Assembly (NCBI GenBank): GCA_903921365.1
Contig: CAIXPS010000491.1
Location: forward strand, 1-35,088
Direction of reading: 5' to 3'
From: an uncultured bacterium
GTDB taxonomy: Bacteria; Chloroflexota; Anaerolineae; J036; Brachytrichaceae
Length of the DNA: 35,088 nucleotides
Shown here: one piece after another, positions 24,679 to 32,663 of the stretch
How the letters are laid out: every line of letters begins with the position of its first letter
Numbering within the stretch: position 1 is the first letter of the stretch
Notes under the pieces: generated by a model
Told to the model about the DNA's origin: nothing
Databases searched by the model: none
Seen by the model: only the letters and a program-made list of their open reading frames with translations
Position numbers and translations under genes: made by a program

Positions 24679-25485
24679 ATGGATGAATCGGCATTAAAAG
24701 AGTTGCTGGCAGGCGTAAAGGACGACAGCGTTTCTATCGCCGAAGCATTGCGACGGCTGCGCGACCTCCCTTTTACCGACCTCGAGTTTGCCAAGCTGGA
24801 CAACCACCGCGCTTTGCGCAACGGGTTTCCTGAAGTGGTGCTGTGCGAGGGCAAGCAGATTGCCCACCTCATCGCGATCATGCAGCAACTCTGCATAACG
24901 AGTGTGCACGGCGGCCCGGTGCTGGCGACGCGCGCGAGCGCCGATGTGGCGCGCCTGGTGCAAACGGCGATTCCTGGCGTGCGCTATAACGACCTGGCGC
25001 GCGCGCTAACCTACGAGCCCAGCCCATTGCCAAAACGCCCCGGTCGCATTCTTGTGATCAGTGCGGGGACGGCCGATCTGCCGGTTGCAGAGGAAGCTGC
25101 GGTGACTGCCGACATTATGGGCAACACCGTCGAACGCATCTACGACGTTGGCGTGGCCGGTCTGCACAGATTGTTGTCGCACATGGATCGAATCACCGCG
25201 CCCGATGTCAGTGTGCTGATCATCGTCGCGGGGATGGAAGGCGCATTGCCCAGCGTTGTAGGCGGGCTAGTGCGCGTGCCGGTGATCGCCGTGCCGACGA
25301 GCGTCGGTTACGGCGCCAGCTTTGGCGGCCTGGCGGCGCTGCTCGGGATGCTGAACAGTTGCGCCGCGGGCGTGACAGTGGTGAATATCGACAACGGCTT
25401 TGGCGCTGGTTTTGCCGCCAGCAGAATTAACCTGATGAGAGATGTATCTCAGATGTCAGACTTCTCCGAGAAGTCTGACATCTAA
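24679..25485 (+). CDS. larB: LarB, nickel-pincer cofactor biosynthesis carboxylase/hydrolase
   Basis: LarB carboxylates the pyridinium ring of nicotinic acid adenine dinucleotide and hydrolyses its phosphoanhydride. This is the first step to the nickel-pincer cofactor of lactate racemase and related enzymes. The C-terminal PurE-like half shows [58 protein letters not shown] and NIDNGFGAGFAAS. The N-terminal half matches the family (EALRRLRDLPFTDLEFAKLD). The natural C-terminus would end near INLMR. The last dozen residues, SQMSDFSEKSDI, and the stop codon come from a hairpin repeat. larE follows closely. Confidence 0.94.
   Translation: MDESALKELLAGVKDDSVSIAEALRRLRDLPFTDLEFAKLDNHRALRNGFPEVVLCEGKQIAHLIAIMQQLCITSVHGGPVLATRASADVARLVQTAIPGVRYNDLARALTYEPSPLPKRPGRILVISAGTADLPVAEEAAVTADIMGNTVERIYDVGVAGLHRLLSHMDRITAPDVSVLIIVAGMEGALPSVVGGLVRVPVIAVPTSVGYGASFGGLAALLGMLNSCAAGVTVVNIDNGFGAGFAASRINLMRDVSQMSDFSEKSDI
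25451..25483. repeat. 33-base hairpin repeat, copy 3, forming the end of larB
   Basis: Perfect 16-base arms (AGATGTCAGACTTCTC / GAGAAGTCTGACATCT) surround a single-base loop. The repeat encodes the last residues of LarB and supplies the first base of its TAA stop. It is intercistronic to larE and could protect or modulate the operon mRNA. Confidence 0.9.
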
Positions 25486-25509
25486 GGACAGCTAAGTGTG
25501 GAGCGTGTG

Positions 25510-26373
25510 ATGTCTGAATTGAACGAAGCGGTGCAACTGAAGTATGACCGGTTGCGCCAGATACTGACCGATATGGGTGATGTGATCATCGGCATGTCGG
25601 GCGGCGTGGACAGTGTGCTGCTGGCGCGCGTGGCGCGCGAGGTGCTGGGCGACCGGGCGCTGGCGGTCACCGCTGATTCGCCCAGCCTGCCACGGCGCGA
25701 ATTGCGCGAGGCTGTGCGGCTGGCTCAACTGGCCGGCATCCGCCATCAGGTCATCAAGACTTACGAGGTGAATGACCCGCGCTACGCGGCCAACCCGAAT
25801 AACCGCTGTTACTACTGCAAGACCGAGTTGTTTACCAACTTGGACGGGCTGGCTGGCGAGCTGGGCTTTCACTGGGTGGCCTACGGCGAGAACCAGGACG
25901 ATATGGGCGACCACCGACCCGGCGCGCAGGCGGCAAAGGAGCACCATGCGCGCGCCCCGCTCAAGGAAGCGCAACTGACCAAGCCCGATATCCGCGCGTT
26001 GGCGCAGTTCTTCGATCTGCCGGTTTGGGACAAACCCGCTTTTGCCTGCCTCGGGTCGCGTTTCCCGTATGGGACTGAGATCACGCCGGAAAAACTGGCG
26101 CAGGTCGAGGCAGCCGAGGATGTGCTGTGGGATCACGGGTTCCGCCAGTTCCGCGTGCGTCATCACGGTGATGTGGCGCGCATCGAGATCGAGAAGGGCG
26201 ATATGCTGCGAATGCTGGAGGCGGCGGACGAGATCACCGCGTCAATCAAAGATCAGGCGCGCTTCACCTACGTGGCGTTGGACCTGGGTGGATACAAGCG
26301 CGGCAGCATGAACCTCGCGCCCCAGGCTGGCGTCATCATCCCAATCGAGATCATCTCGTTGCACACCGTATGA
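25510..26373 (+). CDS. larE: LarE, sulfur transferase for the nickel-pincer cofactor
   Basis: LarE adenylates the carboxyl groups of the LarB product and inserts sulfur. The PP-loop SGGVDS is at 30-35, followed by AVTADSPSLPRREL. Cys180 in KPAFACLGSRFPYG corresponds to the sacrificial cysteine of Lactiplantibacillus LarE. Two further cysteines, Cys100 and Cys103 in NRCYYCK, give a three-cysteine set. This is reminiscent of LarE proteins reported to use an iron-sulfur cluster instead of sacrificing a cysteine (inference). The open frame reaches a GTG at 25498, but GGAG six bases before the ATG at 25510 favours that start. It overlaps larC by 4 bases. Confidence 0.94.
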   Translation: MSELNEAVQLKYDRLRQILTDMGDVIIGMSGGVDSVLLARVAREVLGDRALAVTADSPSLPRRELREAVRLAQLAGIRHQVIKTYEVNDPRYAANPNNRCYYCKTELFTNLDGLAGELGFHWVAYGENQDDMGDHRPGAQAAKEHHARAPLKEAQLTKPDIRALAQFFDLPVWDKPAFACLGSRFPYGTEITPEKLAQVEAAEDVLWDHGFRQFRVRHHGDVARIEIEKGDMLRMLEAADEITASIKDQARFTYVALDLGGYKRGSMNLAPQAGVIIPIEIISLHTV

Positions 26374-27764
26374 AGTGCCTGTACCTGGATTGCTTCGCCG
26401 GCATCAGCGGTGATATGACAGTTGGCGCACTGCTCGATCTGGGGATCGAACTCGCCGCGCTTGAACACGAACTCGCCAAGTTGCACCTGACTGGCTACCG
26501 GCTGGACGTGACGCGCGTGGACAAACGTGGGTTGCAGGCCACGCAGTTCAAGGTTCTATTGACCGATGACGCGCGCGAGCGCCTTGCTGACAGCGATGTG
26601 GTCGAAGCTCCGCCGGGCGCTGACGCTGACGCGCATGATCACGACCATGCACATGCACAAGTTCATGAGCCGAGCCATGAGCACCGCGCGTTGAGCGATA
26701 TCCTGGCGATCATCCATGCGAGCGAGCTGTCCGCGCGGGTGAAGGAGCGCGCGAGCGCGATCTTCACGCGGCTTGGGCAGGCTGAGGCGACCGTTCACGG
26801 CGTCGATATCGAGCACATTCACTTCCACGAGGTCGGCGGCGTTGATGCGATCATCGACATCACCGGCGCGGTGATTGCGCTGGACCTTCTTGGCGTTGAG
26901 CAGGTGCTGGCGTCGCCGTTGCACCTGGGCAGCGGTTTCGTGCGCATGTCACACGGCACATATCCGATTCCCGCGCCGGCGACTGCATTATTGGTGCGCG
27001 GCGTGCCGGTGTACGCGACCGAAGCGAAAGGCGAGCTGGTCACGCCGACCGGCGCAGCCATCGTCACGACGCTGGCGCAGTCGTTTGGGCCGCTGCCAAT
27101 GCTGGCGATCGAGCGGATTGGGTACGGTGCGGGCACGCGCGACCGCGACTTTCCCAATGTGGTGCGCGCCTTTCTGGGTGATTGGGTCGCCAGTGTAAGC
27201 GCGACAACCGTGGCAACCGCGAGAGCCGCCGATCCGCTTCGCGCACCGCGCACGCCTCACCCAGAGCAGCACGCAGTGCCTGTCAACCCGGAGGGGTATC
27301 AGGAACAGACGGCGGTAGTGATCGAAGCCAATATCGACGATATGAACCCGCAGCATTTCGAAGTCTTGCTGGAGGCGTTGTTACAGGCTGGCGCGCTGGA
27401 TGCCATCCTGCTGCCGGCACAGATGAAGAAGCAGCGACCCGGCACGTTGTTACAGGTGGTGGCGCATGCCGAAGGCGTGAACGACCTGATCGAGATCATC
27501 TTCCGCGAATCCACAACAATCGGCCTGCGCACCTATGCCGTCAACCGCTATATGCTGCCGCGCGACACGCGGCAGGTCGTCACACCTTATGGCGTCGTGC
27601 GGGTCAAGGTGGCGCGGCGCGGCAATCGTGTGATGAACGTCGCGCCGGAATATGAGGACTGCCGAGCGCTGGCGCAACAACACGGCGTCGCGCTCAAGCT
27701 GGTGTATGCCGCTGCGCTTGGCGCGGCAATAGCACTCGGTTCTGTGTCCGGCGATCAAGCCTGA
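26370..27764 (+). CDS. larC: LarC, nickel insertion enzyme (fused form)
   Basis: LarC inserts nickel into the pincer cofactor using CTP. The 464 residues are one continuous frame containing both LarC1 and LarC2 parts, so no programmed frameshift like that of Lactiplantibacillus is needed. The opening LYLDCFAGISGDM and HIHFHEVGGVDAIIDI are family hallmarks. A histidine-rich stretch at about 89-105 (AHDHDHAHAQVHEPSHEH) is a probable nickel-binding loop. The later ANIDDMNPQHFEVL and PAQMKKQRPG belong to the LarC2 region. The gene ends in a 10-base overlap with the converging C39-like peptidase gene. Confidence 0.95.
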   Translation: MKCLYLDCFAGISGDMTVGALLDLGIELAALEHELAKLHLTGYRLDVTRVDKRGLQATQFKVLLTDDARERLADSDVVEAPPGADADAHDHDHAHAQVHEPSHEHRALSDILAIIHASELSARVKERASAIFTRLGQAEATVHGVDIEHIHFHEVGGVDAIIDITGAVIALDLLGVEQVLASPLHLGSGFVRMSHGTYPIPAPATALLVRGVPVYATEAKGELVTPTGAAIVTTLAQSFGPLPMLAIERIGYGAGTRDRDFPNVVRAFLGDWVASVSATTVATARAADPLRAPRTPHPEQHAVPVNPEGYQEQTAVVIEANIDDMNPQHFEVLLEALLQAGALDAILLPAQMKKQRPGTLLQVVAHAEGVNDLIEIIFRESTTIGLRTYAVNRYMLPRDTRQVVTPYGVVRVKVARRGNRVMNVAPEYEDCRALAQQHGVALKLVYAAALGAAIALGSVSGDQA

Positions 27765-28519
27765 GTGAACACGCCGCAGTGGTTGTAGGTGTAGGGCAGG
27801 AAACGGCACTGCCACGCGACCAGGAATCGGTCGACCGGCACTTGCGGCGCCCAACTGCAGTTGCCCAAGTAAACCATCCCGCCGTCGATGCGGTACGCAA
27901 TCGGCCAGTGCGCGGTGAACATCGGCCCGCCGATGTCGCCCAGATGGATCAGCACAGGCACGGGGATACCGGCAGCCATGTATTGTTGCAGGCTGTCCCA
28001 GATATTCTGCCAGCCCTGAAACAGAAAGCCCGAATAGGCGGCGTCAGCGCGCAACCCCCACTTGCGCAGGCCATCGCGGACGCGAAATACGGTGGTGCCA
28101 AGGCCGAAGGGATTATCCGCGTCGAGGCCGTCATTCTTGAGCGCATCGATAATGTCGCCGTCAACCCAGTGGGACTTGTTGTCCTGCCCGTCAATATTGG
28201 TGCGCGCCAGTTGATACGGGTCGAGGTTGTGAAAGTCGAGCAGTGTGCCCATCGCCGCCTGGCCACAGGTGTTCCAATCCACTTTTGGGCGGTAGTTGAT
28301 GTAAGCATGGATGTACGACAATTGTGCAAGAGTGGGTGCGGCCGCCAGCAAAGTCTGTGCCGCGGGCGCTGCTGGCGGCACGGCATGTTGATTGGCCGAG
28401 GACTCCTGCGGGGCCGTTTGAACCCAATCTTTGTACGTCGCACTGGTGTGACTGACCTTCTTGTTTCTGGCGTTGCGCGCCGCCGTATTCGCCACATCTG
28501 ATGTCACCGGATTACCCAT
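27755..28519 (-). CDS. C39-like cysteine peptidase domain protein
   Basis: The 254 residues carry a papain-like C39-type domain. The catalytic cysteine is probably Cys85 in VDWNTCGQAAMGTLLD. The likely histidine is His204 in FTAHWPIAYRIDGG, with Asn220 in GNCSW as the third residue. The first 65 residues are low in complexity, rich in Ala, Pro and Gln, and lack a signal peptide. Possible roles are processing of a peptide or inactivation of a target protein; neither is supported by the neighbours. A strong AGGAGGG precedes the ATG. It is divergent from the HtrA-like protease gene. Confidence 0.78.
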   Translation of the reverse strand: MGNPVTSDVANTAARNARNKKVSHTSATYKDWVQTAPQESSANQHAVPPAAPAAQTLLAAAPTLAQLSYIHAYINYRPKVDWNTCGQAAMGTLLDFHNLDPYQLARTNIDGQDNKSHWVDGDIIDALKNDGLDADNPFGLGTTVFRVRDGLRKWGLRADAAYSGFLFQGWQNIWDSLQQYMAAGIPVPVLIHLGDIGGPMFTAHWPIAYRIDGGMVYLGNCSWAPQVPVDRFLVAWQCRFLPYTYNHCGVFTQA

Positions 28520-28782
28520 TTCTCCCTCCTATACACACATAACACACATATCTATAAACAGTAACTGTATTATCCGACACATTCCGTGGTGTTCCGGGCG
28601 CAGTTGCACTGCGCCTTGGTTTCACACATCCAATAATGGCGTATCTACCGTTATTGTCTTGATCGGTGCGGACATGCTGTCATGTTCTAACGATTTCATT
28701 AAAAATTCATCTGCCTGTGCTAAACCTAGACATCTGTTGTTCTGTAGGGATACGCTGCGGGTCTGCGAAATAGTCGCTGTTT
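28520..28782. promoter_or_regulatory. Divergent intergenic region with inverted repeats
   Basis: These 263 bases separate two divergent protease genes and must hold both promoters. An inverted repeat, CAATAATGG (28631-28639) and CCGTTATTG (28648-28656), pairs with one wobble. GGACATG and CATGTTC form another just downstream. For the peptidase gene TATAGA is a possible -10, but with only a weak -35. I see no small open frame that I would support here. Confidence 0.45.
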
Positions 28783-29670
28783 ATGGCAAGAGATCAGGAT
28801 TTTCAAGTACTGTATGAGACGGACGAGAGCGGTCGTGAAGAGCCGGATGTACAGCCGCACTTGTGGAGGCGCAGGTTAACGCGTCTGCGCAAGCGTTCTG
28901 GCGGTGTAGTGCTGTTTGCGTCTGGCGTGATCGCTGCGCTTGCGGCGATTTTTTTGTATACCCTGCTTGCGCCGGCGCCACACCAGCTAACGTCCCGCGA
29001 AGTCAGCCAAGTCGTCGCGCAGGCGATGGCTTCGGCCACACCGCCTCCCGCGTACTCCGAGCAGGTGTACGAGGTCATCAGGCCATCTCTGGTGCTGATT
29101 CAGGTCAAATCGCCCGACGCCAACGGGAAATCAGAAGACGGCGTCGGCAGCGGGGTGGTAATCAACGCGAATGGCGACATCCTCACCAGCCTGCACGTTG
29201 TGACGCAGGCGACAGAGATCAAGCTTACTTTTGCAGATGGGACGGAGTCCGGCGCGATCGTAACAACAATGCAGCCCCAGAATGACATTGCAGTCGTGCG
29301 CGCAACGACCCCACCGGCGCAACTCTTTCCGGCTACACTGGGCAACCCGCAGGCCGTGCGTGTGGGTGATGAAGCTTTCGCGGTGGGAAATCCACTGGGT
29401 TTGTATAGCTCGATGAGCGCAGGCGTGATATCGGGCCTGAACCGTTCGTTTAAGTCGCCAAACAGCGACATTCGCTTGACGGGGTTATTTCAGATCGATG
29501 CGGCAGTGAATCCCGGCAACTCAGGCGGGCCGCTGTTGAACCGTTATGGGCAGGTTATCGGGATCGTCGCCGCGCTGGTGAATCCCACCGGACAGGATGT
29601 GTTTATCGGGATCGGGTTTGCGGTGCCGATTAATGCCGCCGGCGGCGCAGTCGGTGCGCCACTAGATTAA
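28783..29670 (+). CDS. Membrane-anchored HtrA-like serine protease without PDZ domain
   Basis: The 295 residues start with a basic cytoplasmic segment, then a single membrane helix (about 41-63, VVLFASGVIAALAAIFLYTL), then a trypsin-like domain on the outer face. The catalytic triad is His138 (TSLHVV), Asp168 (NDIAVV) and Ser247 (NPGNSGGP). The protein ends at the protease domain, so the PDZ domains of DegP/DegS-type proteases are missing. ATG is the likely start. The MoxR gene starts 8 bases after its stop, so it heads the MoxR-VWA operon. A role in envelope quality control or in processing the VWA proteins is an inference. Confidence 0.9.
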   Translation: MARDQDFQVLYETDESGREEPDVQPHLWRRRLTRLRKRSGGVVLFASGVIAALAAIFLYTLLAPAPHQLTSREVSQVVAQAMASATPPPAYSEQVYEVIRPSLVLIQVKSPDANGKSEDGVGSGVVINANGDILTSLHVVTQATEIKLTFADGTESGAIVTTMQPQNDIAVVRATTPPAQLFPATLGNPQAVRVGDEAFAVGNPLGLYSSMSAGVISGLNRSFKSPNSDIRLTGLFQIDAAVNPGNSGGPLLNRYGQVIGIVAALVNPTGQDVFIGIGFAVPINAAGGAVGAPLD

Positions 29671-29678
29671 GGAGACTA

Positions 29679-30713
29679 TTGATGGATGATCAGTATATGA
29701 ATCCGGAGAACCGGAAACCGATGGAACGCGTTTTGTACGAGGTCAAGAAGATCATCGTAGGGCAGGATCATCTGCTCGAGGGCATGATTGTCGCGCTGCT
29801 GGCGCGCGGTCACATCCTCGTCGAAGGCGTTCCTGGACTGGCTAAGACGATGGCGATCAAGACCCTGGCTGAGGCCATCGGCGGCGAGTTCAAGCGGATC
29901 CAGTTCACCCCGGACCTCGTGCCAGCCGACCTGATCGGCACACGCATCTACAACCAGAAAACCGGTGAATTCAACACCTCGCTCGGCCCGGTGTTCACCA
30001 ACCTGTTGCTGGCGGATGAAATCAACCGCGCTCCCGCCAAAGTGCAAAGCGCGCTGCTCGAAGTGATGCAGGAGCGCCAGGTCACCATTGGGCGCGAGAC
30101 TTACCAGGTGCCTAATCCGTTCCTGGTGCTGGCTACCCAGAACCCGATCGAAACCGAAGGCACCTATCCGTTGCCGGAAGCGCAGGTGGATCGTTTCATG
30201 CTCAAGGTGCTGGTTGGCTATCCAAGCCCCACTGAGGAGTTCGTCATCGTCGAACGAATGACTGCGGCGCTTCAGGCGGTGCAGAAGGTGTTGACCACAG
30301 AACAGTTGCTTGCCTTGCAGAAGGAGGCCGACAAGGTGTACGTGGACCCTGCCATCATCAGCTATGCGGTGCAGATGGTCACGGCGACTCGCCATCCGGA
30401 GGATGTCGGCATGAAGGAGTTGAAGCACTACATCACCTTTGGCGCCAGCCCGCGCGCATCGATCAACCTGATCCTGGCAGGGCGCGCGCTGGCCTATGTG
30501 CGCGGGCGCAACTACCTGTTCCCGCAGGATGTGCTCGATATAGCCTTTGACGTAATGCGCCATCGCCTGGTGCTGTCATATGAGGCGCTGTCGGACAATA
30601 TCAGCAGCGACGACGTGTTAAAGAAGATCATCAGCCGGATTCAGGTTCCCGCAGTGCCATTGCATGAGCACACCAATACCAATAACAACAATCGTTCCCG
30701 CGTCAACGCCTGA
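29679..30713 (+). CDS. MoxR-family AAA+ ATPase
   Basis: A 344-residue MoxR ATPase, a chaperone-like AAA+ that typically works with VWA-domain proteins in metal-centre or complex maturation. Walker A GVPGLAKT is at 49-56 and Walker B LLLADEINR at 108-116. Sensor 1 LATQNPIETEGTYPLPEAQ is complete, as is the C-terminal lid FGASPRASINLILAGRALA. All ATPase motifs are intact. GGAG sits before the start. The end overlaps the DUF58 start by 50 bases in another frame, unusually long but consistent with translational coupling. Confidence 0.95.
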   Translation: MMDDQYMNPENRKPMERVLYEVKKIIVGQDHLLEGMIVALLARGHILVEGVPGLAKTMAIKTLAEAIGGEFKRIQFTPDLVPADLIGTRIYNQKTGEFNTSLGPVFTNLLLADEINRAPAKVQSALLEVMQERQVTIGRETYQVPNPFLVLATQNPIETEGTYPLPEAQVDRFMLKVLVGYPSPTEEFVIVERMTAALQAVQKVLTTEQLLALQKEADKVYVDPAIISYAVQMVTATRHPEDVGMKELKHYITFGASPRASINLILAGRALAYVRGRNYLFPQDVLDIAFDVMRHRLVLSYEALSDNISSDDVLKKIISRIQVPAVPLHEHTNTNNNNRSRVNA

Positions 30714-31581
30714 ACGCATCCTGCAACGCCTCGACTGGCAGGTGGTGCGCCGGCTGGACGGATTGCTGCAGGGTGATTACCGCAGCCTGTTCTATGGCTA
30801 TGGGGTGGACTTCGCCGATTTGCGCGAATATCAGCCGGAAGACGATATCCGCTATATCGACTGGAACGTCACGGCCAGGATGGACGCGCCCTATGTGCGC
30901 CAGTACGCCGAGGATCGCGACATCACCGCGTGGTTTCTGCTCGATCTCAGCCCGTCAATGGATTTCGGCGCGCTGCAGAACCCCAAGCGCAAGGTGCTCA
31001 TCGACTTCGTGACGACGATCTCGCGGCTGCTGACCCGTCACGGCAACAGGGTCGGAGCCATTTTCTATAGCAACGGGGTTGACCGGCAGATACCGGCGCG
31101 CGGCGGGCGGTTGCAAGTGTTGCGTCTATTGAACGACCTGCTCAAGCAACCCCGGCCGCCCAAGTCCGCCTTCACGGACCTGACGCCGATGTTGGGCGCC
31201 GGGTTGAATTCGATCAAACGGCGTTCGCTGGTTTTCGTCGTATCGGACTTCATCTGCGCGCCCGGCTGGGAAAGCACGCTCAGCCTGCTCAATCAGCGCC
31301 ATGAGGTGATGGCGGTGCGCCTGTGGGATCCGCGTGAGGTTGAGTTGCCCGACATCGGGCCGATCCTGATGGAGGATGCGGAGACGGGTGAGCAGCTTTA
31401 TGTGGATACACACGACCGCAAGTTCCGCGCTCGCTACAAAGCGGCGGCAGAAAAGCGCGCAGCCCGGATGGCCGAGTCGTTCAAGCATGCTGGCGTGGAT
31501 GTTCTGTCGCTATCGACAGAAGAAGACATGGTGCGCGCAATCGCGCGCTTTGCGTCGTTGCGGGAGCAGCACAGAAGGTAA
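30664..31581 (+). CDS. DUF58 protein with VWA-like fold
   Basis: The 305 residues are of the DUF58 family that accompanies MoxR ATPases. FADLREYQPEDDIRYIDW and TARMDAPYVRQYAEDRD are the family signature (about 50-86). DLSPSM at 94-99 is a MIDAS-type DxSxS metal site, so the VWA-like fold should bind a divalent ion. No membrane helix is visible, unlike many DUF58 proteins. A start further into the gene is possible, because residues 1-15 overlap the MoxR frame. The next gene follows after 12 bases. Confidence 0.92.
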   Translation: MSTPIPITTIVPASTPERILQRLDWQVVRRLDGLLQGDYRSLFYGYGVDFADLREYQPEDDIRYIDWNVTARMDAPYVRQYAEDRDITAWFLLDLSPSMDFGALQNPKRKVLIDFVTTISRLLTRHGNRVGAIFYSNGVDRQIPARGGRLQVLRLLNDLLKQPRPPKSAFTDLTPMLGAGLNSIKRRSLVFVVSDFICAPGWESTLSLLNQRHEVMAVRLWDPREVELPDIGPILMEDAETGEQLYVDTHDRKFRARYKAAAEKRAARMAESFKHAGVDVLSLSTEEDMVRAIARFASLREQHRR

Positions 31582-31593
31582 GCTGAATTAACT

Positions 31594-32601
31594 ATGTCAT
31601 TCATCTGGCCAGTGGCGTTCGTTTTTCTCGCGCTGATTCCGGTGTGTGCGGCGTTGTACCTGCGCTTGCAGGCGCGCCGACGGCGCATGGTCGCGACTTA
31701 TGGCAGCCTGGGTTTTACGCAGCAAGCGGGCGGCAAAGACATTGGCGCACTGCGCCATATTCCCCCGGCGCTCTTTTTGATCGGGCTGACCATCCTGATC
31801 GTGGCGTTGGCGCGACCACAGGCCATCATCAGTTTGCCGCGTATAGCGGGGACGGTCATCCTTGGCTTCGACGTATCGGGCAGTATGGGCGCCGATGACT
31901 TGAAGCCAACGCGCATGGAAGCTGCCAAGGTTGCAGCGCGCGACTTCGTGCAACGCCAGCCGCTCACCGTGCAGGTCGGCGTCGTCGCCTTCAGCGACAA
32001 TGGTTTCTCGGTGCAGGCGCCCACCAACGATCAGACTGCAATCCTCGCTGCGATCACGCGCCTGTCGCCAGAGCGAGGCACGTCGCTGGGGCATGGGATT
32101 CAGGCGGCGTTGAATAGTATTGCATCGGGTGCGGGTGAGACGACGCATTTGTACAGTAACCTGACCCCCGTGCCGACGCCAACGCCGACGCCTGTTCCCA
32201 AGGGGACGTATACCCCGGCAGTAATGGTGCTGCTATCAGATGGCGAGAACAACGAGAACCCCGACCCGCTGGCAGTCGCGCAGGCGGCGGCTGATCGTGG
32301 CGTGCGTATTTACACCATCGGCATCGGCAGCCCGGGCGGCGCAACCGTGAAGATCAACGGGTTCAGCATGCATACGCAGCTTGACGAACAGACGCTGCAG
32401 CAGATTGCGCAGATCACTGGTGGCGCGTATTACAACGCGCAGAATGAGATGGACTTGCGAGCCATTTATGACAACCTGCAAACCCAGTTGATCGTCAAAC
32501 CTGAACAAACAGAGTTGACCGCGATGTTCGTTGGCGCAGGCGTGCTGGCTCTGTTGTTGGGCGGAATTCTGTCGCTGTTGTGGTTTAGCCGGTTGCCATG
32601 A
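31594..32601 (+). CDS. BatA-like VWA membrane protein, first copy
   Basis: A 335-residue membrane-tethered VWA protein. Two N-terminal hydrophobic helices (3-23 and 57-74) and one at the C-terminus (about 306-330) enclose a VWA domain with the MIDAS motif DVSGSMGADD at 93-102. A proline/threonine insert (about 191-207, with VPTPTPTPVPKG) breaks the VWA fold before VMVLLSDGENN. The second VWA protein has a proline-rich insert at the same place, so the two are paralogues. It is the third MoxR-operon gene and probably forms a complex with the ATPase (inference from family). Confidence 0.92.
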   Translation: MSFIWPVAFVFLALIPVCAALYLRLQARRRRMVATYGSLGFTQQAGGKDIGALRHIPPALFLIGLTILIVALARPQAIISLPRIAGTVILGFDVSGSMGADDLKPTRMEAAKVAARDFVQRQPLTVQVGVVAFSDNGFSVQAPTNDQTAILAAITRLSPERGTSLGHGIQAALNSIASGAGETTHLYSNLTPVPTPTPTPVPKGTYTPAVMVLLSDGENNENPDPLAVAQAAADRGVRIYTIGIGSPGGATVKINGFSMHTQLDEQTLQQIAQITGGAYYNAQNEMDLRAIYDNLQTQLIVKPEQTELTAMFVGAGVLALLLGGILSLLWFSRLP

Positions 32602-32663
32602 AAATGATCAGATTGATCGCGACCGTGTGTTGGTTGAATGCCTCGCGCGAGGTTTGGAGGTAG

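Noticed and set aside
26370-27764. Programmed frameshift in larC
   Set aside because: Both LarC parts lie in one uninterrupted frame here.
29676-30563. Long minus-strand frame of 295 codons opposite the MoxR gene
   Set aside because: It has no recognisable motif and lies fully antisense to a MoxR ATPase with all motifs intact. It is an effect of GC-rich codon use.
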